64,000 bases of DNA from an uncultured Holophagaceae bacterium (GTDB lineage: Bacteria > Acidobacteriota > Holophagae > Holophagales > Holophagaceae), in the NCBI GenBank assembly GCA_903913215.1, contig CAIWKE010000036.1, forward strand, positions 62,001 through 126,000, in the 5' to 3' direction. The position numbers and the translations under genes were made by a program. How positions within the stretch are numbered: the first letter of the stretch is position 1; each line of letters opens with the position of its first letter. This document shows positions 7,830 through 15,365 of this stretch, in pieces. Under the pieces are notes generated by a model. The model was not told where the DNA came from. It searched no databases and saw only the letters and a program-made list of their open reading frames with translations.

Positions 7830-9140
7830 TTATTTTTTCAGGGAGTTCAGCGCCTCGATGAGCCGCTCGGCGGCACCCTGGGTGCGGGCCTGGGGGGTGG
7901 CGTAGGAGAAGCGGAGCCACTCACCGCCATAGGGGCTGAAGAAGGCGCCGGGCACGATGGCCACGCCGTGGTTCTCGGCCAGGTATTGGCCCATGGGTTC
8001 GGTGTCGGCCCAGCCTTTGGCTGCGAGCGTGTCGGCCACCTTGATGAAGGCGTAGTAGCCCTGCCCGATGATGTGGGTGAGGCCCTGCTCCTTGAGGTAG
8101 CCCCGCAGCCAGGCGCGGCTGGCGCGGCAGGGCTCGATGATGGGCGCGGCTGCCACGGCTAGGCCCTTCTCGTAGGCGGCCATGGCCACGGCCAGGCTGA
8201 AGAAGGAGGGGATCACCGTGTGGGAGGCCTGGGCCACGATGGTTTTCACCACCTCGGCATCGGCCAGAAGGTGGCAGTTGCGGATATTGGAACCGCCCAG
8301 GCTCTTGGTGATTCCGTCGAGGACCATGATGCGCTTGCGCAGTTCGGGCTCGAAGGCGCGCAGCAGCACGTTGACGTCATGGGGCTCGCCGTCGCCCACG
8401 GCGTGGTACATCCAGTCGAAGAGGACGTAGGCCATTCCGGATTCCAGGGCGACCCGGGCCAGGGCGATCTGGCGCTCCAGCGTGAGGGTCTGGCCCGTGG
8501 GGTTGTCAGGGCTGGTGATGACCAGGCCCGCCACTTTGCGGCCGGTCTTGGCAGCCTCGGTGACGCAGGCGCGCAGGCCCTCTTCCGTGTAGGCCCAGCC
8601 TTCTTCCGCGCGGCCCGGAGCCCACATGACGTTGGCGCCGATGCCGTAGGGCCCCCAGTTGTAGCTGATCCAAGGCACGCGGCTGACCACCACCACGTCC
8701 CCCTGGCGGCCATGGCCCAGGGCCAGCATGGCCTGATAGGCCTTCACCAGACCGTCGCGGCCACCCTGGGTGCCGATGACATTGGCCGGGCCCCAGCCCG
8801 TGTCCGGAGCCAGCTTCCAGTAGGACTCCGCCACGATCTTGCGGTAGGCATCGGTGCCGAAGGGCATGTCGTAGGCGGTGCCGTGCTGCTTCTGCAACTC
8901 GAAGGCGCGGTCCAGCAGGGCTTCGGGCACGCCGGGCAGGGAGGCGCCACCGTCGCCCTGGCTGGCGTCGAAGATGGGCACGCCCGGCTGCTGCTCCTGG
9001 AAGACCTTCAGGGATTTGTTGATCAGGAACATGCGCGAGGCCGGAATGGCCATCATCTTCCCCAGGTGATCGCTCACCGGGACGAGGTTCCCTTCGGGCA
9101 CTGCGTAGGCCGGGGTCTCAGGGGAAAGTAGGGCGGACAT
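7830..9140 (-). CDS. PLP-dependent class I/II aminotransferase
   Basis: Fold-type I aminotransferase, 436 aa. Visible are the NPTG substrate-binding loop in ITSPDNPTGQTL, the VLFDWMYHAVG segment that orients PLP, and the Schiff-base lysine in GITKSLGGSNIRN. The start is ATG at 9140, preceded by GGGAGG at good spacing; the longer frame adds 18 unsupported residues. A promoter (9201-9228) and a 5' hairpin (9161-9189) precede it. It lies downstream of proBA on the same strand but appears to have its own promoter. Family members act on aspartate, aromatic or branched substrates, and I cannot choose between them. Confidence 0.8.
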   Translation of the reverse strand: MSALLSPETPAYAVPEGNLVPVSDHLGKMMAIPASRMFLINKSLKVFQEQQPGVPIFDASQGDGGASLPGVPEALLDRAFELQKQHGTAYDMPFGTDAYRKIVAESYWKLAPDTGWGPANVIGTQGGRDGLVKAYQAMLALGHGRQGDVVVVSRVPWISYNWGPYGIGANVMWAPGRAEEGWAYTEEGLRACVTEAAKTGRKVAGLVITSPDNPTGQTLTLERQIALARVALESGMAYVLFDWMYHAVGDGEPHDVNVLLRAFEPELRKRIMVLDGITKSLGGSNIRNCHLLADAEVVKTIVAQASHTVIPSFFSLAVAMAAYEKGLAVAAAPIIEPCRASRAWLRGYLKEQGLTHIIGQGYYAFIKVADTLAAKGWADTEPMGQYLAENHGVAIVPGAFFSPYGGEWLRFSYATPQARTQGAAERLIEALNSLKK

Positions 9141-9160
9141 GGAACCTCCCGATACGAAAA

Positions 9161-9189
9161 TGTCGCCCCTGCGGGCGGGCGGGGCGACA
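9161..9189 (-). terminator. Hairpin: proBA terminator or 5' leader stem of the aminotransferase mRNA
   Basis: TGTCGCCCC and GGGGCGACA form a perfect 9 bp stem with an 11 nt loop. On the minus strand it is followed by ATTTTCG, then the GGGAGG of the aminotransferase 15-20 nt later. It would end proBA transcripts weakly and would also sit at the very 5' end of mRNA from the promoter at 9201-9228. Confidence 0.55.
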
Positions 9190-9200
9190 AGCACCCACTA

Positions 9201-9228
9201 AGATTAACAGTTAAGACTATGCGCTCAA
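9201..9228 (-). promoter_or_regulatory. Sigma-70-like promoter of the aminotransferase gene
   Basis: On the minus strand TTGAGC (9223-9228) and TAATCT (9201-9206) are separated by 16 nt. Predicted transcription start is near 9194, immediately before the 9161-9189 hairpin. Confidence 0.5.
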
Positions 9229-9260
9229 GTTATACGGCCTTATGAATCGATTAAAAAAAC

Positions 9261-10562
9261 TTATGAATTACCGGCCAGATCCCGGTGGGTGAAGGGGCGG
9301 GCGGCGGGGCCGCTGTAGTCCTCCACCCGCTGGCCCGTGCCTCGCAGCAGGTAGCGGTGGCTGAGGAGGCCCTCTAGGCCCACGGGGCCCCGGGCGTGGA
9401 TGCGGCCCGTGCTGATGCCCACCTCGGCCCCGAAGCCGTAGCGGAAGCCGTCGGCGAAGCGGGTGGAGGCGTTGTGGAAGACCCCGGCGGCATCCACCTC
9501 CGCCAGGAAACGGGCGGCGGCGGCGGGGTCCTCCGTGACGATGGCCTCGGTGTGGCCGCTGCCGTGGGCGGCGATGTGGGCCAGAGCTGCGTCGAGGTCC
9601 TCCACGATCTTGAGGGCGAGGATGGGCTCGCCGTACTCCGTGTCCCAGTCCGCCTCGGTGGCAGTGCCTAGCCCTGGTGCCAGAGCCCGGCAACGCTCGC
9701 AGCCCCGCAGCTCGACGCCCCGGCCCGCCAGGTCGGCGGCCAGGGCCGGCAGCAGGCGCGGAGCGGCGGCGGCATGGACCAGCACGGTCTCAGCGGCGTT
9801 GCAGGCGGAGGGGTACTGCAGCTTGGCGTCCCGCACCAGGGCCAGGGCCATGGCGGTGTCCGCGGCTGCATCCAGGTACACGTGGCAGATGCCTTCGGCG
9901 TGGCCCAGAACGGGGATGCGGGTGGAGGCCTGGATGTACTGGACCAGGGCATTGGAACCCCGGGGGATGATGAGGTCCACCAGATCCGACAGGCCCAGCA
10001 GGGCCTCCACGGACTCCCGGTCCTCCAGTCCCTGCACGGCGGCCTCGGGCTGGCCGCAGGCGCGCAGAGCTTCCTGCACGACCGCAAGCAGGGCGGCGTT
10101 GGAATGCCGGGCCTCGCGGCCCCCCTTGAGCAGGACGGCGTTGCCGCTCTTGAGGGCCAGGGCGCTGATCTGGATGAGGGCGTCCGGCCGCGACTCGAAG
10201 ACCACACCCAGCACGCCCAGGGGGCAGCTCACGCGGCTCAGCTCCAGGCCCGCGTCCAGCTCCCGGTGCAGCTGCACGACGTTGAGTGGGTCTGGCAAGG
10301 CGGCCACGGCCCCCACGCCGGCAGCCATGTCCCGCAGTTTGGCGGCATCCAGCTTCAGGCGCTGGAAGGCCGAGGGGCTGATGCTGCCTTGGCTCTCGGT
10401 CAGATCCTTGGCATTGGCCTCAATGATCACCGCCTCGTCCCGAAGTAGGTTCGTGGCCAGGGTCTCCAACAGGTGGTTGCGGGTGGCGCTGGGCGTGGTG
10501 GCCAGGCGGCGTGTGGCCGCGCGGGCGGCCACGGCCTGGGCCCGGACGGGCTGGGCACTCAT
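9261..10562 (-). CDS. proA: Glutamate-5-semialdehyde dehydrogenase (gamma-glutamyl phosphate reductase)
   Basis: Second enzyme of proline synthesis: NADPH-dependent reduction of gamma-glutamyl phosphate to glutamate-5-semialdehyde. The 433 aa length is normal for ProA. The aldehyde-dehydrogenase-like fold shows PLGVLGVVFESRPDAL, ALKSGNAVLLKGGREA, DLIIPRGSNALV and the catalytic cysteine in YPSACNAAETVLVH. The ATG at 10562 overlaps the proB stop by 4 nt, so the two form a coupled operon. The order proB-proA is usual. A 9 nt direct repeat CTTATGAAT lies at and after its stop codon. Confidence 0.95.
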   Translation of the reverse strand: MSAQPVRAQAVAARAATRRLATTPSATRNHLLETLATNLLRDEAVIIEANAKDLTESQGSISPSAFQRLKLDAAKLRDMAAGVGAVAALPDPLNVVQLHRELDAGLELSRVSCPLGVLGVVFESRPDALIQISALALKSGNAVLLKGGREARHSNAALLAVVQEALRACGQPEAAVQGLEDRESVEALLGLSDLVDLIIPRGSNALVQYIQASTRIPVLGHAEGICHVYLDAAADTAMALALVRDAKLQYPSACNAAETVLVHAAAAPRLLPALAADLAGRGVELRGCERCRALAPGLGTATEADWDTEYGEPILALKIVEDLDAALAHIAAHGSGHTEAIVTEDPAAAARFLAEVDAAGVFHNASTRFADGFRYGFGAEVGISTGRIHARGPVGLEGLLSHRYLLRGTGQRVEDYSGPAARPFTHRDLAGNS

Positions 10563-11431
10563 GGCTGGCCTGAGGCGCTGGGCGCGAAAAAGGTGCCCAG
10601 GGGCTCACCCTCGAGGATGCGCTCCAGGATGCGGGGGACGAGGCCCGAGGCCAGCACCACGGGCACGCCCTGGGCGGCGGCCAGGCGGGCGGCCTCCAGC
10701 TTGCTGGCCATGCCGCCGCGACCGCGGTCGCTGGTGCCTTCCACCTCCACGGGCGGGCAGGCGTTGAAGGGAACGTCCGTGACAGGGGTCGCCTCGGGAT
10801 ACAGATCCGGGTTCTGCGTGTGCAGCGCCGACACATCCGAAAGCAGCACCAGCAGGTCCGCGTCCAGGTGCATGGCCACCAGAGCCGAAAGATGGTCGTT
10901 GTCGCTGAAGATCGGGGTGCGGTCGGCGGCAGGGCGCTCCAGCTCCAGGGTGGAGACCGTGTCGTTCTCGTTCAGCACGGGGATGGCGTCCAGGCTGAGC
11001 AGGGTCTCCAGGGTGCGGCCCAGGTTGGCGTGGCGCACGGGGTCCGCGAAGTCGTCTTCCGTGAGCAGCACCTGGGCGGCGCAGAGGCCCATGCGGGCGA
11101 AGCCCTCCTGGTAGATGGACATGAGCTGGCCCTGGCCCGCAGCCGCGCAGGCCTGCTTCTGGGAGAGCCCCGAAGGCTGGATGCCCAGCTGCCGGGCGCC
11201 CAGGCCCACGGCCCCGGACGATACCAGCACCGGCTGGGCCCCGCGGCGGCGCAGGACCGCCACGGCCTCCATGAGCCCGTAGAGGCGGCTGAGGGCCGGG
11301 CGGCCCTCCGCGTCCAGTACCACCTGCGTGCCGAACTTCACCACGATGCGGCGGGCTGCGCCCAGCTCAGCGCGGTTGCGGATGTGGGCGCGGGTGAGGC
11401 CGAGCATGTCGGGTAGGGGCTGCGTGTCCAT
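10559..11431 (-). CDS. proB: Glutamate 5-kinase
   Basis: First enzyme of proline synthesis: phosphorylates glutamate using ATP. The amino-acid-kinase fold shows RIVVKFGTQVV, VLVSSGAVGLGARQLG, LNENDTVS, FSDNDHLSALVA and GRGGMASKLEAARLA. ATG at 11431 is chosen because AAAGG lies 6 nt upstream and because a terminator hairpin sits directly before that site. At 290 aa it ends after the kinase domain and lacks the C-terminal PUA domain of E. coli-type ProB. PUA-less versions are known in the family. Feedback inhibition by proline is expected but not visible. Expression appears controlled by leader attenuation. Confidence 0.93.
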   Translation of the reverse strand: MDTQPLPDMLGLTRAHIRNRAELGAARRIVVKFGTQVVLDAEGRPALSRLYGLMEAVAVLRRRGAQPVLVSSGAVGLGARQLGIQPSGLSQKQACAAAGQGQLMSIYQEGFARMGLCAAQVLLTEDDFADPVRHANLGRTLETLLSLDAIPVLNENDTVSTLELERPAADRTPIFSDNDHLSALVAMHLDADLLVLLSDVSALHTQNPDLYPEATPVTDVPFNACPPVEVEGTSDRGRGGMASKLEAARLAAAQGVPVVLASGLVPRILERILEGEPLGTFFAPSASGQP

Positions 11432-11443
11432 GGGTGCCTTTAA

Positions 11444-11473
11444 ACAAAAACCCCCGAGCTCGAGGGTCGGGGG
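11444..11473 (-). terminator. Attenuator-type intrinsic terminator directly upstream of proB
   Basis: On the minus strand CCCCCGA pairs with TCGGGGG around a 9 nt loop, followed by TTTTTGTTT. The proB RBS (AAAGG) begins within a few nucleotides of the T-run and the ATG is at 11431, so no promoter can fit between. Any proB transcript must therefore read through it. Upstream GGT-(GGA)-CGGGG can pair with CCCCGACC of the 5' arm, a possible antiterminator. Confidence 0.75.
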
Positions 11474-11499
11474 CGGGAGTGCGGGAGCCTGTTGTCGAT

Positions 11500-11571
11500 C
11501 TAGATCCCCGTCCACCTCACCACCGGAGTGGCATGGTTAGGGCGAGGGTTGGTGATTTTGGTGAACAACAT
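11500..11571 (-). CDS. Candidate proline-containing leader peptide of proBA
   Basis: A 23-codon frame, ATG at 11571 to TAG at 11500, encodes a peptide with the core NPRPNHATPVVRW. It has three proline codons: CCT, CCT, CCG. The predicted promoter would start transcription within about 3 nt of the ATG, so it could be translated leaderless; no Shine-Dalgarno sequence is visible. The G-rich end of the frame contains the proposed antiterminator strand. A second overlapping frame starting at 11580 also contains proline codons, so which one is used, if either, is uncertain. Confidence 0.4.
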   Translation of the reverse strand: MLFTKITNPRPNHATPVVRWTGI

Positions 11572-11580
11572 GATGTTGCC

Positions 11581-11610
11581 ATTGTGAGGACAAGGCCCCG
11601 CCCGGCGCAA
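11581..11610 (-). promoter_or_regulatory. Predicted proBA promoter
   Basis: On the minus strand TTGCGC (11605-11610) and CACAAT (11581-11586) are spaced by 18 nt, between the decarboxylase terminator and the leader. The match is moderate. Its position is the best support, since a promoter must exist between the two terminators. Confidence 0.4.
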
Positions 11611-11612
11611 GG

Positions 11613-11642
11613 AAAAAATGACCCAGTGGTCGACTGGAGTCA
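11613..11642 (-). terminator. Intrinsic terminator of the decarboxylase gene
   Basis: TGAC-(T)-CCAGT pairs with ACTGG-GTCA around CGACC, 9 bp with one bulge, followed by TTTTTT. The stem begins at the decarboxylase stop codon itself. Confidence 0.75.
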
Positions 11643-13055
11643 GCAGGCTTCGGCTGCAGCCCGCAGAAACTCCCACAGCGCCTCCACATGCCGTCGCTCC
11701 GTGGTCTCGGCGCCGATGCTCACGCGGAGCATCTGGGTGCCCTTGAGGACCGAGGGCGTGAGGTAGGCCTTGCCACCCTCATTGATCCGGCGGGCGAGGT
11801 CGAGGTTGTGGGCGGCGGTGGCGGCTTCGTCCAGACCGGGCTTGATATGGCGGATACACACGGTCTGGAGGGGCACCGGGGCCAGGCGCTCCCAGTCTGG
11901 GTCAGCGTCGATCTGGTCCTTGAACCACTGGGCGTGGTCCAGGTCTCGGCGCAGGCGGGCCTGGAGGCCTTCCACACCCACGTCCATGAGGTAGAACCAG
12001 AGCTTCAGGGCCCGGAAGCGGCGGCCCAGCTGGATGTGCCAGTCCCGGAAGTTGCTGACCTGGCCGTCCTGGGCCGTGCGCAGGTAGCTGGGGTTGGTGC
12101 TCATGACGCGGATGAGGTGCTGGGGATCCCGCACATAGTAGGCGCTGAGGTCGAAGCCCACACCCATCCACTTGTGGGGGTTGAAGACCAGGCTGTCGGC
12201 CCGCTCCACGCCCGCCCACATCCAGCGGCACTCGGGCAGCACCATGGCCGTGCCCGCCAGGGCCGCGTCCACGTGGAGCCACATCCCGTACTGCTCGGCG
12301 AGGTCTGCCATGGCCGCGATGGGATCCAGGGCCGTGGTGCCCGTGGTGCCCACGGCGGCGACCAGGGCGCAGGGGCGCAGGCCGATCTCGATGTCCTTCT
12401 CGATGGCCGCCTGCAGCAGGTCCAGGCGCAGGGCGTGGTTTTCGTCGGTGGGGATGAGGCGCAGGAATCTGCGGCCGAAGCCCGCCAGCAGGGCGGCCTT
12501 CTCGATGGAACTGTGGCCCTGGTCTGTGGCGTAGACCACCATCGGCGACTCACCGCCCTGGAGGCCTTCCTCGTTCTGGCAGTAGCCCGAAACCTTCTCC
12601 CGGGCGCAGAGCAGCGCCGTGAAGGTGGCGGTGCTGGCGGTGTCGTGGATGACCCCCGTGAAGGCGGGGCTGAGACCCACCATCTGGCGAAGCCAGTCCA
12701 TGACCACTTCCTCCACCTCCGTGGCGGCGGGGCTGGTCTGCCAGCTCATGCCCTGGGCGCCGATGCCCGAAGCGGCAAGGTCGCCCAAGATTGAGCTGTA
12801 ACTGGTGTTACTTGGGAAGTAGGCGAAAAAGGATGGATGGTTCCAGTGGGTGATGCCTGGCATCACGTCCCGATCCAGGGCCGCCAGGGCCTGGTCCATG
12901 CGCCCCCCCTGCTGGGGTGGGTGCGCCGGGAAGGCCGCTCGGATCTCGCCGGGCTGGGCCTGGCTCATGACCGGCAGGCGCTCCAGACCCTCGCGGTAGT
13001 CTGCGATCCAGTCCACGAGCTGATATCCAAGGCGGCGGAATTCTTGTGCGTCCAT
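11640..13055 (-). CDS. Group II PLP-dependent aromatic-L-amino-acid decarboxylase
   Basis: Protein of 471 aa, the length of the DDC/TDC family. The PLP-binding lysine is in FNPHKWMGVGFD. GVIHDTASTATFTALLCARE and HVDAALAGTAMVLPE are the substrate and cofactor segments, and VSNFRDWHIQLGRRFRALKLWF is strongly conserved in eukaryotic and bacterial aromatic decarboxylases. It would convert tyrosine, tryptophan, phenylalanine or DOPA to the amine and CO2. It is a single gene with its own terminator overlapping the stop codon. The substrate is undecided. Confidence 0.87.
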   Translation of the reverse strand: MDAQEFRRLGYQLVDWIADYREGLERLPVMSQAQPGEIRAAFPAHPPQQGGRMDQALAALDRDVMPGITHWNHPSFFAYFPSNTSYSSILGDLAASGIGAQGMSWQTSPAATEVEEVVMDWLRQMVGLSPAFTGVIHDTASTATFTALLCAREKVSGYCQNEEGLQGGESPMVVYATDQGHSSIEKAALLAGFGRRFLRLIPTDENHALRLDLLQAAIEKDIEIGLRPCALVAAVGTTGTTALDPIAAMADLAEQYGMWLHVDAALAGTAMVLPECRWMWAGVERADSLVFNPHKWMGVGFDLSAYYVRDPQHLIRVMSTNPSYLRTAQDGQVSNFRDWHIQLGRRFRALKLWFYLMDVGVEGLQARLRRDLDHAQWFKDQIDADPDWERLAPVPLQTVCIRHIKPGLDEAATAAHNLDLARRINEGGKAYLTPSVLKGTQMLRVSIGAETTERRHVEALWEFLRAAAEAC

Positions 13056-13094
13056 CCCACCATTGTGCCGGAAGCCGATCGCTGCGCGGTCTGC

Positions 13095-13319
13095 TCAGGT
13101 GGAAAGATCGCTGGGGTCAGGCTCGTAGCGCAGCAAGTCGCCGGGCTGGCAGTCCAGCTCGCGGCAGAGGGCCTCCAGGGTGGAGAAGCGGATGGCCCTG
13201 GCCTTGCCGGTCTTCAGGATGGAGAGGTTGGGCGGGGTCAGGTCGATGCGCTCCGCCAGTTCGCCCAGTTTGAGCTTCCGCTGGGCCAGCACCACGTCGA
13301 GGGTCACGATGATGGGCAT
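13095..13319 (-). CDS. Small XRE/YozG-type helix-turn-helix regulator
   Basis: A 74 aa protein consisting almost entirely of one Cro/C1-like HTH: VVLAQRKLKLGELAERIDLT, then PPNLSILKTGKARAIRFSTLEALCRELDCQPGDLLRYE. It is of the YozG type. The start is ATG at 13319 with GAGG upstream. It lies 10 nt after the DUF2975 gene on the same strand. This gene pair is common in bacteria, with the regulator probably controlling its own operon. Confidence 0.8.
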   Translation of the reverse strand: MPIIVTLDVVLAQRKLKLGELAERIDLTPPNLSILKTGKARAIRFSTLEALCRELDCQPGDLLRYEPDPSDLST

Positions 13320-13329
13320 GGGGGTGTCC

Positions 13330-13881
13330 TCAGATGACCAGGCCCTGCTCCGCCTCCAGACGGAAGCCTTCTTCCAGCACATAGGCGATCAGCAGGGTCA
13401 GCCCTCCCCAGAAGAGACCGTCCAGGGAGGCTGGTCCTACTTGCTTCCAAGGTTGCACCACAAGCCCAGCAACCTGTTTTGAGACCATGGAGAAACTTCC
13501 GAGCATGAGGAACCAGACGGGTACTTTGGCGATCTGGATCCAGCCAAGGATGCGCACCAGACGGATGCTCTCCAGAGAAAACGCCGTACCCCCTTCGAAC
13601 TGGTGGAGGAGCCGAATGAGAACACTCAAGGTGAGGACGGCGGCGGTGCAACTGATTGCCACCAGGCCCCAGACAAACATTCGAAGCATTCCACTCGAGT
13701 GAGCTGCGGTGAACCGGAATCCATCCATATCCAGTAGCCGGAGCAGGTGGTTGGCTGTGTCTGGCACGAAACCATTGAGGAATACGATCCCTGGCGAAAA
13801 GACCACCAGCAGCACAGAGAGCCAGAGGACACCCGAGGCGAAGCGGCGCAAGGTGCTGCTGAGGTGTTGGGTGTGGCTCAT
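13330..13881 (-). CDS. DUF2975-like four-helix membrane protein
   Basis: A 183 aa protein with four hydrophobic segments (about residues 13-36, 60-85, 108-130 and 152-172) and a short polar N-terminus. This matches DUF2975 proteins, which are habitually encoded next to a YozG-type HTH, as here. ATG at 13881 is chosen for its GGAG 6 nt upstream. Function is unknown; some partner systems have been proposed in stress or development control. Confidence 0.65.
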   Translation of the reverse strand: MSHTQHLSSTLRRFASGVLWLSVLLVVFSPGIVFLNGFVPDTANHLLRLLDMDGFRFTAAHSSGMLRMFVWGLVAISCTAAVLTLSVLIRLLHQFEGGTAFSLESIRLVRILGWIQIAKVPVWFLMLGSFSMVSKQVAGLVVQPWKQVGPASLDGLFWGGLTLLIAYVLEEGFRLEAEQGLVI

Positions 13882-14007
13882 GGGCGCTCCAGTGCCATTC
13901 AAGGGTAAGTTGTACATGTTGGTAGTCAATATAAAAATATTGAAAAACAATAAAAAAATAACGATATACGATTCAGCCTAAATTCGTAAATCAATGCCAT
14001 CATTTTT

Positions 14008-14043
14008 TATAATCTAATATTGAAATCATGAAATGATTTCAAT
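14008..14043 (+). promoter_or_regulatory. mazEF-like promoter and palindromic operator
   Basis: A consensus -10 TATAAT at 14008-14013 is followed by a perfect 11 bp inverted repeat, ATTGAAATCAT-GAA-ATGATTTCAAT (14019-14043). It lies 29 nt upstream of the antitoxin start. Its place suits autorepression by the antitoxin-toxin complex. The surrounding 13900-14045 is strikingly AT-rich against the rest of the window. Confidence 0.65.
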
Positions 14044-14071
14044 GTGTCCCCACCCCAACCAAAGCGAAACC

Positions 14072-14350
14072 ATGACCTTCACCACCACCCTCCGCCTCGA
14101 CGATGACCTGGGCCGCTTCCTGCGGGAGGCGGCGGAGGCCCAGGGCCTGAGCGTGAACGGGTGGCTGGCGGAGTTGGTGCGGCGGGAACAGGTGGCGGCA
14201 GCCCGGCTGCGGCTGGCGGCAGACTGGGCGGCCTACGCCCAGGCGGACGAGGTCCAGGCAGTGGACTTCGCCTGGCCCGCCCTGACCGAGGCGGCGGAAG
14301 CACCCCGTCGTCGCATCTACCGGGCCCGGAAGCCCAAGGGTGTGGAATGA
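14072..14350 (+). CDS. Ribbon-helix-helix-like antitoxin
   Basis: A 92 aa protein. TFTTTLRLDDDLGRFLREAA followed by GLSVNGWLAELVRREQ resembles an RHH/MetJ-Arc DNA-binding domain (about residues 1-42), and the acidic-then-basic C-terminus is suited to neutralising a toxin. The ATG at 14072 puts the strand at the normal N-terminal place; in-frame ATGs at 14033 and 14042 fall inside the operator palindrome. It overlaps the toxin gene by 4 nt. Confidence 0.7.
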   Translation: MTFTTTLRLDDDLGRFLREAAEAQGLSVNGWLAELVRREQVAAARLRLAADWAAYAQADEVQAVDFAWPALTEAAEAPRRRIYRARKPKGVE

Positions 14351-14706
14351 CTGCCGAGCTGCCGCGCTGCAGCCGGGGCGAGATCTGGCAGCTGGACTGG
14401 AACCCCCTCCGGGGCTCGGAGCCGAGCGGCTTCCGGCCCGGCCTCATCGTGCAGTCGGACCTGGGCAACCACGCTCCCGGGGCCCGGACCACCATCCTGG
14501 TACCCCTCAGCCATGAGGGCGGCCCCTACGCCTTCTGCATCCCCATTCCCAGGTCGAAGGAATCCGGCCTCGCTACCGACGCCTGGGCCAACGCCACCCA
14601 GGTCCTCACCGTGGACAAGGACCGGCTCATGAAACGGCTCGGCACAGCCACTCCCGCCCAGATCAAGTCGGTGGCCGTGGCGCTCAGTGCTGTGTTGGAT
14701 CTTTAG
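14347..14706 (+). CDS. MazF/PemK-family toxin
   Basis: A 119 aa protein of PemK/MazF type, normally an mRNA-cleaving endoribonuclease. It has GEIWQLDWNPLRGSEPSGFRPGLIVQSD at the N-terminus (the usual GEIWLVDLNPTRGSEQ...RPALVVQ pattern), VPLS in the core strand, and ANATQVLTVDKDRLMKRLGT (usually the Q-x-R-t-vDk-Rl region). In that last region the arginine expected near QVLTVDK is not seen, so activity may differ. It is coupled to the antitoxin by ATGA overlap. Its last 4 nt overlap the end of the convergent lipoprotein gene. Confidence 0.8.
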   Translation: MTAELPRCSRGEIWQLDWNPLRGSEPSGFRPGLIVQSDLGNHAPGARTTILVPLSHEGGPYAFCIPIPRSKESGLATDAWANATQVLTVDKDRLMKRLGTATPAQIKSVAVALSAVLDL

Positions 14707-15275
14707 TCGCGGTTCCTGGAGAAATCGCTGAAGACTTCGAGGAGGTGGGTGTAGGTCTGGCGATGGGAGTATTCCCGAAATAAATCCATACCAGCCATCC
14801 AGAAGGCCGTGCGGCCCGTGGCGACATGGCTGACCTTGAACCAGTAGGTGTAATGGTTCGTCGGAGGGAAGTAATTCAGATACTCGATGGGGTGGTGTTC
14901 GCGCACCTGGGCAATGGTGATGAAGATCTCGAACTCGGCCTCATTTGGGTTGTCCACGAACTGGAAGTCGGGCTGGACCTTCAGCGTGCGCAGTAGGTGC
15001 GTCTGCAGGGCGCTCTCGATCTCGCTGCGGAAACCCTCGCAGCCTTCTGCACAAAGGAGCTCCAGATCCGGGGGGTGGATGTAGATCCGATGGTGCCTAT
15101 AGTCCTCATAACGCTGCCAAGTCTGGAACCAGCCGAGCTTCTGGTCCTCGATCCGGGCCCAGCGCCGCAATTCCTTCGGCCCGTTCTGGAGACCTACGCG
15201 GCAGATTGGGCTCTTACAGCCCAGGACGAGGAGGAGCAGCAGGGGGAGAAGGCGCTGCAGTCTTGGCGAAACCAT
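14703..15275 (-). CDS. Putative lipoprotein of unknown function
   Basis: Protein of 190 aa with a lipoprotein signal (RLLPLLLLLVLGC, lipobox LVLGC at about residues 16-20), so probably anchored in a membrane facing the periplasm. The mature part shows RIYIHPPDLELLC, alternating strands such as FEIFITIAQVREH and HYTYWFKVSHVATGRTAFWMAGMD. This pattern of a periplasmic alpha/beta domain does not let me name a family. It is encoded convergently with the toxin gene. Confidence 0.55.
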   Translation of the reverse strand: MVSPRLQRLLPLLLLLVLGCKSPICRVGLQNGPKELRRWARIEDQKLGWFQTWQRYEDYRHHRIYIHPPDLELLCAEGCEGFRSEIESALQTHLLRTLKVQPDFQFVDNPNEAEFEIFITIAQVREHHPIEYLNYFPPTNHYTYWFKVSHVATGRTAFWMAGMDLFREYSHRQTYTHLLEVFSDFSRNRD

Positions 15276-15365
15276 GGCGACCCTCGCGGTCAGCCTGCAG
15301 GTCCAGGCGATTCATGGCTCGTCTGACCCGGCCAGGCTGTCGGCATTGTCCCACGGGGACGCTGC

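Noticed and set aside
9239-9268. Direct repeat CTTATGAAT-N12-CTTATGAAT at the proA stop codon as an operator
   Set aside because: A single short repeat in an AT-rich stretch overlapping the end of a gene. It could be chance, and no regulator or second copy supports it.
11431-11640. T-box riboswitch in the proBA leader
   Set aside because: AGGTGGACGGGG is only loosely like the T-box sequence, the TGGA bulge would not match a tRNA(Pro) with A at the discriminator, and the leader is short for a full T-box. The leader-peptide model fits better.
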